This document shows positions 26,767 through 34,055 of a stretch of DNA of 44,568 bases, one piece after another; position 1 is the stretch's first letter; each line of letters starts with the position of its first letter. The notes under the pieces were generated by a model. It was not told the origin of the DNA. It saw only the letters and a program-made list of their open reading frames with translations, and searched no databases. A program made the translations under genes and the position numbers. The DNA is from an uncultured Lachnospiraceae bacterium. GTDB taxonomy: Bacteria > Bacillota > Clostridia > Lachnospirales > Lachnospiraceae. Location of the stretch: positions 1 to 44,568 of the forward strand of contig CANREE010000013.1 in the NCBI GenBank assembly GCA_947629545.1, in the 5' to 3' direction.

Positions 26767-26873
26767 AATCGGAGCAGGCGGTGACGGACAGCCTGGGGAT
26801 CGTTATCGAGGTGAAATACGCCGAGGACGACAACCGGGAGTCTGCCGCGCAGGCAGCGCAGGGGGATGAATAA
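26767..26873 (+). pseudogene. Possible remnant of a PD-(D/E)XK nuclease-like domain
   Basis: A frame ending at the TAA at 26871-26873 reads DSLGIVIEVKYAEDDNRES. It resembles the IVIEVKYA-type strand of the C-terminal nuclease domain found in ProAAA-type ATPase proteins. Only about 35 codons remain, with no start or upstream domain. The assignment rests on a short motif and is tentative. Its stop overlaps the next start codon. Confidence 0.3.
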
Positions 26874-27592
26874 TGATGAACGCGAATTCGTGCAGAAAGC
26901 CGCTGATCGGCCTGATACCTCTGGTGGATATCGGGAGAGAAAGCCTGTGGATGCTTCCCGGCTATATGGAAGGCATCCGTTTGGCCGGCGGGATACCGGT
27001 CATGCTGCCGCTGACGGACGACGACAGGGAGATCGGCCAGATCGCGGAGCAGATGGACGGTTTTTTGTTCACCGGAGGTCATGACGTGTCGCCGGAGGTA
27101 TACGGAGAGGAGACACTTCCGGTCTGCGGGGAACTGTGTCCGCAGCGGGACCGGATGGAGGAGAAGCTGCTGAAAAAGGTGCTTTCCGCGGATAAGCCGG
27201 CGCTGGGGATCTGCCGCGGGATCCAGCTGATCAACGCGGCGATGGGCGGAACGCTGTATCAGGATCTCCCGACGCAGCATCCATCTGCTATCGAACATCA
27301 CCAGACGCCGCCTTATGACAAGGTCGCGCACGAGGTGCAGATCGAGAAGGGCACGCCGCTGCATGCGCTGCTCGGCATGGAGAGGCTGGGCGTCAACAGC
27401 TATCATCATCAGGGGATAAAGCGGCTGGCTCCTGATTTGAAAGTAATGGCGAAGGCGGACGACGGTATGATTGAGGGCGTTTACTGCCCGGAAAGGCGCT
27501 TTCTGTGGGCTGTGCAGTGGCATCCGGAGTTCTCCTACCGGACGGATGAGAACAGCAGGAAGATATTTGGGGCGTTTGTGAAAAACAGCTAG
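26873..27592 (+). CDS. Gamma-glutamyl-gamma-aminobutyrate hydrolase family protein (PuuD-like)
   Basis: A class I glutamine amidotransferase-fold hydrolase of 239 residues. It shows PLVDIGRESLWMLPGYMEGI and FLFTGGHDVSPEVYGEE. The nucleophile Cys is in LGICRGIQLINAAMGG, and the catalytic His-Glu pair is in WAVQWHPEFSYR, with VNSYHHQGIKRLAP between. The family cleaves gamma-glutamyl amides, as in putrescine breakdown; the real substrate is unknown. It lies inside the segment bracketed by the two gltD tails. Confidence 0.88.
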   Translation: MMNANSCRKPLIGLIPLVDIGRESLWMLPGYMEGIRLAGGIPVMLPLTDDDREIGQIAEQMDGFLFTGGHDVSPEVYGEETLPVCGELCPQRDRMEEKLLKKVLSADKPALGICRGIQLINAAMGGTLYQDLPTQHPSAIEHHQTPPYDKVAHEVQIEKGTPLHALLGMERLGVNSYHHQGIKRLAPDLKVMAKADDGMIEGVYCPERRFLWAVQWHPEFSYRTDENSRKIFGAFVKNS

Positions 27593-27612
27593 TTTGACGG
27601 AGAGCAAAAGCG

Positions 27613-28128
27613 ATGGCAAAAGTCTTTCTCATCTGCGGGAAATTATGCAGCGGCAAAAGTACATACGCAAAGCAGTTACAGGCTGCTCATCAGGCAGTTA
27701 TTCTGTCGGTGGACGAGATCATGCTCGCGGTGTTTGGGCTGTACGCGGGAGAAAAGCATGACGAATACGCAGCCAGTGTGCGCCGTTATCTGTTTGAAAA
27801 ATCGTTAGAGCTGATCCGGGCCGGCGTCGACGTGATTCTGGACTGGGGTTTTTGGACAAAGGCAGGAAGAAACGAGGCGAAAATGTTTTACCAAAGCCGG
27901 AATATTGAATGCGAACTGCATTATCTTACTATCAGCGACGAGGTCTGGCAGGCGCGCATAAGCCAAAGAAATCAGTCTGTCAGAGCGGGCGAAACGACGG
28001 CCTACATCGTTGACAGCGCTCTTGCCGCAAAGTTTGAAGCGATATTCGAACCGCCGGCCGGAGACGAAGCCGACTATCAGACCAACGTGGAGAAGGTCTT
28101 CGCGGCCGGCGACATGCGCCGCGGCTAG
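27613..28128 (+). CDS. P-loop kinase-like ATPase with a gltD-derived C-terminus
   Basis: The N-terminus has a Walker A motif, FLICGKLCSGKSTYAKQL, followed by LSVDEIMLAVFG and GVDVILDWGFWTKAGRNEA, typical of zeta-toxin-like or small-molecule kinase P-loop proteins annotated as ATP-binding proteins. From residue 155 onward the sequence YQTNVEKVFAAGDMRRG is the same reading frame as the GltD C-terminus. It stops at TAG (28126-28128), where gltD has CAG. The native C-terminus has evidently been lost and replaced, so activity is uncertain. Confidence 0.75.
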   Translation: MAKVFLICGKLCSGKSTYAKQLQAAHQAVILSVDEIMLAVFGLYAGEKHDEYAASVRRYLFEKSLELIRAGVDVILDWGFWTKAGRNEAKMFYQSRNIECELHYLTISDEVWQARISQRNQSVRAGETTAYIVDSALAAKFEAIFEPPAGDEADYQTNVEKVFAAGDMRRG

Positions 28129-28215
28129 TCCCTGGTGGTCTGGGCCATCCGCGAGGGCCGCGAGGTGGCGGAGGAAGTGGATGCGGCGCTGATGGGATAT
28201 ACAAATCTGATGTGA
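28074..28215 (+). repeat. Direct repeat copy 2: duplicated 3' end of gltD
   Basis: The counterpart of 26278-26419, with 8 substitutions. One of them turns the Gln codon of HRGQSL into TAG. The last 29 codons of the gltD frame are therefore untranslated here, although they remain recognisable through VVWAIREGREV to the TGA at 28213-28215. Confidence 0.93.
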
Positions 28216-28232
28216 TATACAGTAGAAAGAGG

Positions 28233-28282
28233 ATGGCGAAACCGGCAGCTGAGACAATTGGCGGCCGGTTCCGCCATATTTT
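28233..28282 (+). terminator. Terminator after the second gltD tail
   Basis: ATGGCGAAACCGGC (28233-28246) pairs with GCCGGTTCCGCCAT (28264-28277) with one mismatch, followed by ATTTTC. It is clearly related to the gltD terminator at 26486. A truncated piece of the CATATTTTCATGC repeat follows. Confidence 0.8.
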
Positions 28283-28461
28283 CATGCAGGCAGTGTTTGC
28301 TATTTTTATAAGATGGCGCTATAATAGGGGCACCAGAAAGCTTATGGTCCACATGGAACGGCATTTTTGATCAGTCAGACTATAATGTGCCTGCCGTTAC
28401 AGAGAAAAATACGAGATGGCCTATGCCTTCGAAATAGAAAGATAACAGGGAGGAATTTAGC
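28283..28461 (+). other. Intergenic stretch before the DUF3737 gene
   Basis: It contains a TATAAT (28381-28386) without a good -35, and an open frame ending at the TAG near 28437 that reads DGAIIGAPESLWSTWNGIF. That could be a gene remnant, but I cannot place it in a family. GGGAGG precedes the DUF3737 start. Confidence 0.35.
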
Positions 28462-29340
28462 ATGGAAATCAAAAAAGAAATCAGGCAGGATTATTTAACC
28501 GGGGAACGCGCCTTGTTCGGCAGCGAATACTTACGGGTGATCGATACGATTTTTGACGACGGGGAATCTCCGCTCAAGGAAAGCCATGATATTGAACTGT
28601 CCGGCAGTATGTTCAAATGGAAGTATCCGCTCTGGTATTGTCAGAACGTTGCGGTGAAAAACTGCACTTGGTTTGAAATGGGGCGCGCAGGCGTATGGTA
28701 CACAAAGCACATCCGTGTAGAGGACAGCGCCATCGAGGCGCCGAAAAACTTCCGTCGGTGCGAGGATGTGAACCTGAAAAATGTATCCTTCCCCAACGCG
28801 GCGGAAACCCTGTGGAGCTGCGATGGCGTGATTCTGGATCAGGTTACCGCAAAAGGCGACTATTTTGCCATGAACAGCCAGAACATGAAAATCACCGGCC
28901 TTACGTTATACGGGAATTACTCGTTCGACGGCGCCAGAAACGTAGAGATCCATAATTCGCATCTGCTCTCCAAGGACGCATTTTGGAACAGCGAAAATGT
29001 GACGGTGTATGATTCCTTTATTTCCGGCGAATATCTGGGCTGGAACGCCAAAAACCTTACGCTTGTCAACTGTACCGTCGAAAGCCTGCAGGGGATGTGT
29101 TATATTGACAATCTCGTGATGAAAAACTGCAAGCTCCTGAACACAACCCTTGCCTTCGAGTATTCCACCGTCGATGCGGACATCATCGGGAAAATCGACA
29201 GCGTACTGAATCCGTCGGGAGGAACCATCCGGGCGGACTATATAGAAGACCTGACCATAGAGCGGGATAAGGTCGATCCGTCAAAAACCAATGTGATCTG
29301 CAGGCAGAGCGAACCGCTGCCCGTTCGGATGTGCGTGTGA
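28462..29340 (+). CDS. DUF3737 family protein
   Basis: A 292-residue protein with repeated N-x-(T/S/V)-x-x-(C/S) strands (NVAVKNCTW, DVNLKNVSF, NVEIHNSHL, NVTVYDSFI, NLTLVNCTV, NLVMKNCKL), the pattern of a right-handed parallel beta-helix. It matches the DUF3737 group as I know it. The biochemical role is not established. These genes often neighbour PatB/MalY aminotransferases, as here (40 nt downstream), suggesting one transcript. By eye the base composition is lower in G+C than in the GOGAT genes, consistent with acquisition. Confidence 0.85.
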   Translation: MEIKKEIRQDYLTGERALFGSEYLRVIDTIFDDGESPLKESHDIELSGSMFKWKYPLWYCQNVAVKNCTWFEMGRAGVWYTKHIRVEDSAIEAPKNFRRCEDVNLKNVSFPNAAETLWSCDGVILDQVTAKGDYFAMNSQNMKITGLTLYGNYSFDGARNVEIHNSHLLSKDAFWNSENVTVYDSFISGEYLGWNAKNLTLVNCTVESLQGMCYIDNLVMKNCKLLNTTLAFEYSTVDADIIGKIDSVLNPSGGTIRADYIEDLTIERDKVDPSKTNVICRQSEPLPVRMCV

Positions 29341-29380
29341 TAACACAGAGGTATTACAATCGAAGGAACGGAGACCAACT

Positions 29381-30562
29381 ATGAAATACGATTTTGATTC
29401 GGTCACAGACCGGAGAAATTCAAATTCCTTAAAGTGGGACGTATCAGACGGCGAGCTGCCCATGTGGGTGGCGGATATGGATTTTAAGACTGCGCCGGAA
29501 ATCCTGGCTGCAATCAAAGAGAGGGCGGAACACGGCGTATTCGGTTATTCCGTTGTCCCCGAATCGTGGTATGCAGCGTACAGAAATTGGTGGCAGAACC
29601 GGCATCACTTCGCTATGGAGCATGACTGGCTGATTTTTTGTACGGGCGTGGTTCCCGCCATTTCAAGCATTGTTCGGAAACTGACGACGCCCGCCGAAAA
29701 GGTTCTGATACAGACGCCCGTTTATAACATTTTTTTCAATTCGATACTTAACAACGGGAGGCAGGTGCTGGAAAGCGAACTTAAGTACAAAGACGGCGAA
29801 TACGAAATTGATTTTGAGGATTTGGAGCGGAAGCTCGCCGATCCGCAGACAACGCTTATGATCCTGTGTAATCCGCATAACCCCATCGGGAAAATATGGG
29901 ACAGAGAAACGCTTGCACGGATTGGTTCGCTTTGCAGAAAGCACCATGTGGTTGTCCTGTCTGATGAAATACACTGCGACCTGACCGCGCCCAAAACGGA
30001 GTATATTCCCTTTGCGAGCGTTTCGGATGAATGCCGTGAAAACAGCATCACCTGCATTGCGCCGACCAAGGCGTTTAATCTGGCAGGATTACAGACGGCT
30101 GCAGTGGCAGTGCCGAACCCGGTACTTCGCCATAAGGTCTGGCGCGGACTGAACACCGACGAAGTAGCCGAGCCGAATTCCTTTGCGGTCGAGGCCGCCG
30201 TCGCCGCCTTCACAAAAGGCGCGCCCTGGCTTGATGAACTTCGCACGTATCTGTTCCGGAATAAAGAAATCGCGGCGGATTTCATTCAAAAGAATGATTC
30301 GAGGCTGCATATCGTTCCCTCACAGGCGACTTATCTGATCTGGATCGACTGCAGCAGAATCGCGGACGACGCCGACGAGTTAGTGCAATTTATCCGGGAT
30401 ACGACAGGGCTGATCGTTTCAGGCGGATCGCAATACGGCCGCTGCGGAGAGTCATTCATCCGTATGAATGCAGCCTGCCCGCGCACGGTACTGGAGGATG
30501 GTCTTTCAAGGCTGCTTGCGGGAATCCGGAAATACGAAGCGTTTGTTCAGACCCGCCGCTAA
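29381..30562 (+). CDS. PatB/MalY family pyridoxal phosphate-dependent C-S lyase
   Basis: A fold-type I aminotransferase-like enzyme that cleaves cystathionine or cysteine C-S bonds. It begins YDFDSVTDRRNSNSLKWD, with LPMWVADMDFKTAPEI typical of the group. CNPHNPIGKIWDRETL and VVLSDEIHCDLT carry the cofactor-contacting residues, and CIAPTKAFNLAGLQTA carries the PLP lysine. The C-terminus has a substrate Arg region in GESFIRMNAACPR. The length of 393 is normal. Substrate preference cannot be read from the sequence. Confidence 0.93.
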   Translation: MKYDFDSVTDRRNSNSLKWDVSDGELPMWVADMDFKTAPEILAAIKERAEHGVFGYSVVPESWYAAYRNWWQNRHHFAMEHDWLIFCTGVVPAISSIVRKLTTPAEKVLIQTPVYNIFFNSILNNGRQVLESELKYKDGEYEIDFEDLERKLADPQTTLMILCNPHNPIGKIWDRETLARIGSLCRKHHVVVLSDEIHCDLTAPKTEYIPFASVSDECRENSITCIAPTKAFNLAGLQTAAVAVPNPVLRHKVWRGLNTDEVAEPNSFAVEAAVAAFTKGAPWLDELRTYLFRNKEIAADFIQKNDSRLHIVPSQATYLIWIDCSRIADDADELVQFIRDTTGLIVSGGSQYGRCGESFIRMNAACPRTVLEDGLSRLLAGIRKYEAFVQTRR

Positions 30563-30622
30563 GAGGGAATATCGGAAACTTTCTTTGGAAATCAGAATCA
30601 CGGCTGCAGAGAAGATACGGGA

Positions 30623-31777
30623 CTATGCGGACTGTCGTGGCAGGAGGAAATCTACAAGCTGGTCCAGGACGCATCCGATAAGTACCGGGATGAGCAGACC
30701 GAGTACCAGATAAAACGGTTCCAGCCTGTCGCGGAAAGCGACCGGGAAACCGGAAAGATTGCCTGCCGCGGCCGCAGCAGGCAGGAGGCGCGCGTAGGCC
30801 AGATCGACCAGTTTGAATACGAGAAAGTGAAGGGCCATGATATCAAAGGAATGTCTTCCGAGGAAGGCAAGTCCTTTTGACAGAAGCGGAACCCGCTCCG
30901 CCAGTGCCGAAAGTGAAAGTACGAAATAGATGCCGAGCAGTGAGACCGGATAGTAGCGGATGCCGGGAATGCTCATGGCGCTGATATCGATGAAGATATA
31001 GAGCTTCGTATTGACCAGATACAGCAGAACCGCACTGACGGCGGCGCCGTACCAGGTGGCATAGCGTTTGAAGGAAGGGAAATATCTGCGCATCATCCAG
31101 GCCGCATAGTAAAGCGGTACCACAAGGATCGCACAATGCATATTGTAGGGGAGATAGCATTTTCGGTCATAGAGGAACAATCCGGTAATTCCGGCCGCGG
31201 CGACGCCTAATGCGGTCGCGGCCGCTTCGATCCGTTCAGGGTGACGATGTAGGGAGGCTTTTTCGCCGGGGGTGCGATTTCTGGCGTCGGACTGCAGGAA
31301 GCCGATCTGCAGGGAGCCGAGCCGCCGTCCGGTCATCCGTCCGAACCAGACGATTCCGCCGAAGATGGCCGAGGATAACAGCCATGCGGGTACAAACCAC
31401 AGCGCGCCTTCAATGGTCTCCGTATTCTGCATGGCGGCGCTGTGAAGGACGGAGGTTAGCATGGTGGTGTGATTATAAAGTCCTGTATCCGGATCATAGA
31501 GGCCGCGGGTTACGAAGAAATTGTGCAGCAGCACGCAGCAGGCGGAATAGAAGAAAAAGCGGGGCCAGCTGCCGGCCAGCCGTGCGCTGAAATAGCGGAA
31601 GGGATCGTCGCCGTACCTGGTTTCATTATAAAAATAGCCGGTAACAAAGAAAAATACCGCAAGATGGAACAGATAGACGAAAGCCGGCTGGATCCCGCAA
31701 TGTCCCATCACGACGGCAATGATCGCCAATCCCTTTACAATATCCCAGTAAGCGGAATGTTCCTTTCCCTGGCTCAT
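30623..31777 (-). CDS. Acyltransferase family 3 membrane protein
   Basis: A 384-residue polytopic protein of the acyltransferase 3 (OafA/NodX-like) family, which O-acetylates sugars of surface polymers. Family signs are the N-terminal YWDIVKGLAIIAVVMGHC with its conserved His, FHLAVFFFVTGYFY, LWFVPAWLLSS, and a late LGRHSFDIMALHFLVFKLVD. A hydrophilic loop lies near residues 165-185. It is convergent with the C-S lyase gene and has no linked polysaccharide genes. Confidence 0.88.
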   Translation of the reverse strand: MSQGKEHSAYWDIVKGLAIIAVVMGHCGIQPAFVYLFHLAVFFFVTGYFYNETRYGDDPFRYFSARLAGSWPRFFFYSACCVLLHNFFVTRGLYDPDTGLYNHTTMLTSVLHSAAMQNTETIEGALWFVPAWLLSSAIFGGIVWFGRMTGRRLGSLQIGFLQSDARNRTPGEKASLHRHPERIEAAATALGVAAAGITGLFLYDRKCYLPYNMHCAILVVPLYYAAWMMRRYFPSFKRYATWYGAAVSAVLLYLVNTKLYIFIDISAMSIPGIRYYPVSLLGIYFVLSLSALAERVPLLSKGLAFLGRHSFDIMALHFLVFKLVDLAYARLLPAAAAAGNLSGFPVAFRDRLEPFYLVLGLLIPVLIGCVLDQLVDFLLPRQSA

Positions 31778-31896
31778 AGCGTCTCCTTTGCATTCTTTTG
31801 CACAGATATTCCGGCTCTGCCAAAAGGTTTCCTGTTTTTCTATATTGTACTATGGCACAGCGAAAATGGCAAGGCGGAAAATTGAGAGAGAACCCC

Positions 31897-31925
31897 TTGT
31901 AATTTTGGCGGATCGGTGGTATGAT
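31897..31925 (+). promoter_or_regulatory. Sigma-A promoter for folT
   Basis: TTGTAA (31897-31902), a 17-nt spacer and TATGAT (31920-31925), about 30 nt upstream of the riboswitch. Between the acyltransferase start and this promoter (31778-31896) I see nothing else. Confidence 0.65.
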
Positions 31926-31953
31926 GATACGGTCACGGAAAACAGAATAAAAC

Positions 31954-32157
31954 GCAGAGTAGATCTGTGCGCGTCAAGTGCCCATCGGACGGGGAGTTGC
32001 CGGTGGGACGAAGGAGACAGGGCGTATGGCGTGGGCTGCAGCCGGACGGATGAAAGTATCGCCGGACTGCAGGCAGGGCCGCGGCAAAGCGGTGCGGTGT
32101 GCCGCACTGCAGGCTGGAATGTCATGATCCCGCGGTGCGCAGGTCGCATCCCGCTGC
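31954..32157 (+). promoter_or_regulatory. THF riboswitch (folT type) with an enlarged internal arm
   Basis: The 5' half contains the THF-riboswitch signature GCAGAGTAGAT, then GCGCGTCAAGTG. A P3 arm pairs CCCA with TGGG and carries the loop region GGACGGGGAGTTG, followed by GACGAAG. The 3' half has GCGGTGCGCAGGTCGCATCC and closes with CTGC (32154-32157) against GCAG (31954-31957). The P2 arms TCTGTGC and GCGCAGG pair with G-U allowance. Between GAAG (near 32012) and GCGGTG (near 32132) about 115 nt replace what is normally a very short hairpin. The insert itself is hairpin-rich, with three CTGCAG palindromes. The gene downstream is a folate transporter, which fits. Confidence 0.8.
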
Positions 32158-32163
32158 AATGGA

Positions 32164-32211
32164 AGATAGGATGATTATCTCCTGTTGTGGTAAGAGATCT
32201 GCAAAGGAGGT
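32164..32211 (+). promoter_or_regulatory. Expression platform sequestering the folT ribosome binding site
   Basis: ATCTCCT (32177-32183) can pair with AGGAGGT (32205-32211), which is the ribosome binding site of folT. The competing hairpin AGATA (32164-32168)/TATCT (32176-32180) would free it. This suggests translational control by the aptamer upstream. Confidence 0.55.
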
Positions 32212-32219
32212 AATTTTTT

Positions 32220-32813
32220 ATGAAGAAATTAGCAACTTTGTTTCAGGAATCTTACAGAGAATTCTATACGTATGCGCCGGACGGTAAGACCGTGAAAGGC
32301 GTTCGGGTGCGGACGGTCACGACCCTGGGCCTGTTCGGGGCCATCGCGGTGGTGTTGGGCGCGTTTACGCTGGTATTGGGCGATTACATTAAGATCGGAT
32401 TTTCGGCCATCGCCAACCAGTTTGTGTATTATCTGTATGGGCCGGTGGTGGGCGGGTTCTTCGGCGCCGCTTTGGACATCCTGAAATACCTCGTGAAACC
32501 GACAGGGGCTTTTTTCCCGGGCTGGACTGTAAGCGCCGCGGTGGCCGGTGTGCTGTACGGCTGTTTCCTCTACAAGCGTCCCCTTAGCCTGCGCCGGGTG
32601 CTGGCCGCGGAACTGACGGTGTCGGTGATCTGTAACATGCTTCTTGGTACGCTGTGGCTGACCCTGATGTATGAAAAAGGCTTTCTGGCCCTGCTTCCGA
32701 TGCGGGTTCTGAAGAACCTGATTATGTGGCCGGTCAATTCGGTGCTCTTTTATTCGATGGCGTGGGCACTGGAGCATGGCGGGGTGCTTAAGGCGATCCG
32801 TAGAACGGCCTGA
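32220..32813 (+). CDS. folT: Folate ECF transporter S component FolT
   Basis: A 197-residue membrane protein. It is the substrate-binding component that captures folates and works with the shared energy-coupling factor module (EcfA, EcfA', EcfT), which is not encoded here. Family landmarks are GDYIKIGFSAIANQFVYYLY, GPVVGGFFGAALDILKYL, KPTGAFFPGWTVSAAVAGVL, and a late IMWPVNSVLFY. A THF riboswitch in its leader supports the substrate assignment. Confidence 0.93.
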   Translation: MKKLATLFQESYREFYTYAPDGKTVKGVRVRTVTTLGLFGAIAVVLGAFTLVLGDYIKIGFSAIANQFVYYLYGPVVGGFFGAALDILKYLVKPTGAFFPGWTVSAAVAGVLYGCFLYKRPLSLRRVLAAELTVSVICNMLLGTLWLTLMYEKGFLALLPMRVLKNLIMWPVNSVLFYSMAWALEHGGVLKAIRRTA

Positions 32814-32892
32814 TGCCGCGGCCGGTCGGAAACGTACAGGCGGTGTTTCAAATACGGGCGAATGATTCGTCTGATAAAAAGGAGTAAATAAA

Positions 32893-33759
32893 ATGGCAGA
32901 AGCGATTGAAAACTGTACCCATAACTGTGATACCTGCGGAGCGAACTGTTCCAGCAGGACGCAGGAACGTCAGAGCTTTCTGGAACCGCTGAATCCGGCC
33001 AGCTCGGTGAAAAAGGTTATCGGCGTTGTCAGCGGAAAAGGCGGCGTGGGAAAGTCTCTGGTCACAGCATTGCTTGCGGTGAAAATGAATGCAAAGGGAT
33101 TTAAAACAGCAATTCTGGACGCGGATATCACCGGTCCTTCCATTCCGAAGGCCTTCGGCATCGACAGCGGCATCGGTATGGCGGAGGTAGGCGGATCGAA
33201 CCTGATGATACCGTCTACGACCAGTACCGGTATCCAGATCATTTCTGCAAACCTGCTTTTGGAGAATGACACCGATCCGGTGATCTGGCGCGGGCCTGTG
33301 ATCGCGGGCGCGGTGAAGCAGTTCTGGAACGAAATGTACTGGAAGGATATCGATTATATGTTTGTGGATATGCCTCCCGGCACCGGCGATGTGCCGCTGA
33401 CCGTGTTCCAGTCTCTGCCGGTTGACGGTATCGTGATCGTTACTTCACCGCAGGAACTGGTATCGATGATCGTGGGCAAGGCGGTCAATATGGCTAAGAA
33501 GATGGATATTCCGATTCTGGGTATTGTGGAGAACATGAGCTATCTGAACTGTCCGGACTGCGGGCGCCGGATCGAGGTTTTTGGCGAGAGCCGTATCGAT
33601 GAGATCGCAGTGGATTACGATACCTGTGTGCTGGCGAAAATCCCGATCGAGCCGTCGGTGGCGAGAGCCGTGGACGAAGGTTCCGTGGAGTATGTGGACG
33701 CGTCCTGGATTGACGGGGCGGTGGAGAAGATTGCGGAGCAGTTGTCAGAAAACGCTTGA
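32893..33759 (+). CDS. Mrp/NBP35 family P-loop ATPase (Fe-S carrier)
   Basis: It is predicted to bind and transfer Fe-S clusters. The N-terminus has a Cys-rich lead (CTHNCDTCGANCSS). The deviant Walker A motif is VVSGKGGVGKSLVTALLA, followed by ILDADITGPSIPKAFG and FVDMPPGTGDVPLTV. Toward the C-terminus CPDCGRR gives the CxxC pair used for cluster binding at the dimer interface. Length 288 residues. The TGA stop lies within the -35 box of the next promoter. Confidence 0.92.
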   Translation: MAEAIENCTHNCDTCGANCSSRTQERQSFLEPLNPASSVKKVIGVVSGKGGVGKSLVTALLAVKMNAKGFKTAILDADITGPSIPKAFGIDSGIGMAEVGGSNLMIPSTTSTGIQIISANLLLENDTDPVIWRGPVIAGAVKQFWNEMYWKDIDYMFVDMPPGTGDVPLTVFQSLPVDGIVIVTSPQELVSMIVGKAVNMAKKMDIPILGIVENMSYLNCPDCGRRIEVFGESRIDEIAVDYDTCVLAKIPIEPSVARAVDEGSVEYVDASWIDGAVEKIAEQLSENA

Positions 33760-33784
33760 CAATCCATTAAGATCATGGTATCAT
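33756..33784 (+). promoter_or_regulatory. Sigma-A promoter of the FeoB-associated gene
   Basis: A perfect TTGACA (33756-33761), a 17-nt spacer and TATCAT (33779-33784). The start point would fall at the first operator box. Confidence 0.8.
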
Positions 33785-33789
33785 ATAAA

Positions 33790-33842
33790 TGGTTAGTTAA
33801 TGCTAACCATTTATTTCAGATGAAAGTTAGCGAATGCTAATT
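33790..33842 (+). promoter_or_regulatory. Two metal-regulator-like operator boxes
   Basis: Box 1 is a perfect inverted repeat, TGGTTAG-ttaatg-CTAACCA (33790-33809). Box 2, AGTTAGCGAATGCTAATT (33825-33842), shares the core GTTAGnnAATGCTAA. The arms TTAG/CTAA resemble sites of DtxR/IdeR-type iron or manganese repressors. The position over the transcription start fits repression. The identity of the regulator is inference. Confidence 0.65.
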
Positions 33843-33868
33843 CAAAAGGAAGGAGGATTCGAGTTTCA

Positions 33869-34036
33869 ATGCTGGCATGGCTTTCTGAAAATATGGCGAC
33901 GATCATCGTCTGCGCGATTGTGTTTGGGTTTTTTGCGGTTGCGGTCGTCAGGATCGTGCGTGACAGAAAAAAAGGAAAAAACAGCTGCGGCTGCGGCTGC
34001 GCGGACTGCCCTATGAACGGCAGGTGTCATTCTTAG
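33869..34036 (+). CDS. FeoB-associated Cys-rich membrane protein
   Basis: A 55-residue protein with one membrane helix (MATIIVCAIVFGFFAVAVVRIV), a basic segment, and a Cys-rich tail (SCGCGCADCPMNGRC). This matches the small proteins that normally follow feoB in ferrous iron uptake operons. AAGGAGG lies upstream of the ATG. Neither feoA nor feoB is in this window; the gene stands alone behind an iron-box-like promoter. Confidence 0.85.
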   Translation: MLAWLSENMATIIVCAIVFGFFAVAVVRIVRDRKKGKNSCGCGCADCPMNGRCHS

Positions 34037-34055
34037 GGGCAGCCAGCGTCTTTTG

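Noticed and set aside
28283-28440. Flavodoxin-like gene remnant (DGAIIGAP frame)
   Set aside because: About 40 codons with one suggestive motif and an upstream stop codon are not enough to call a pseudogene family.
31788-32174. Plus-strand ORF over the folT leader
   Set aside because: It overlaps the promoter and riboswitch signatures and encodes no recognisable protein.
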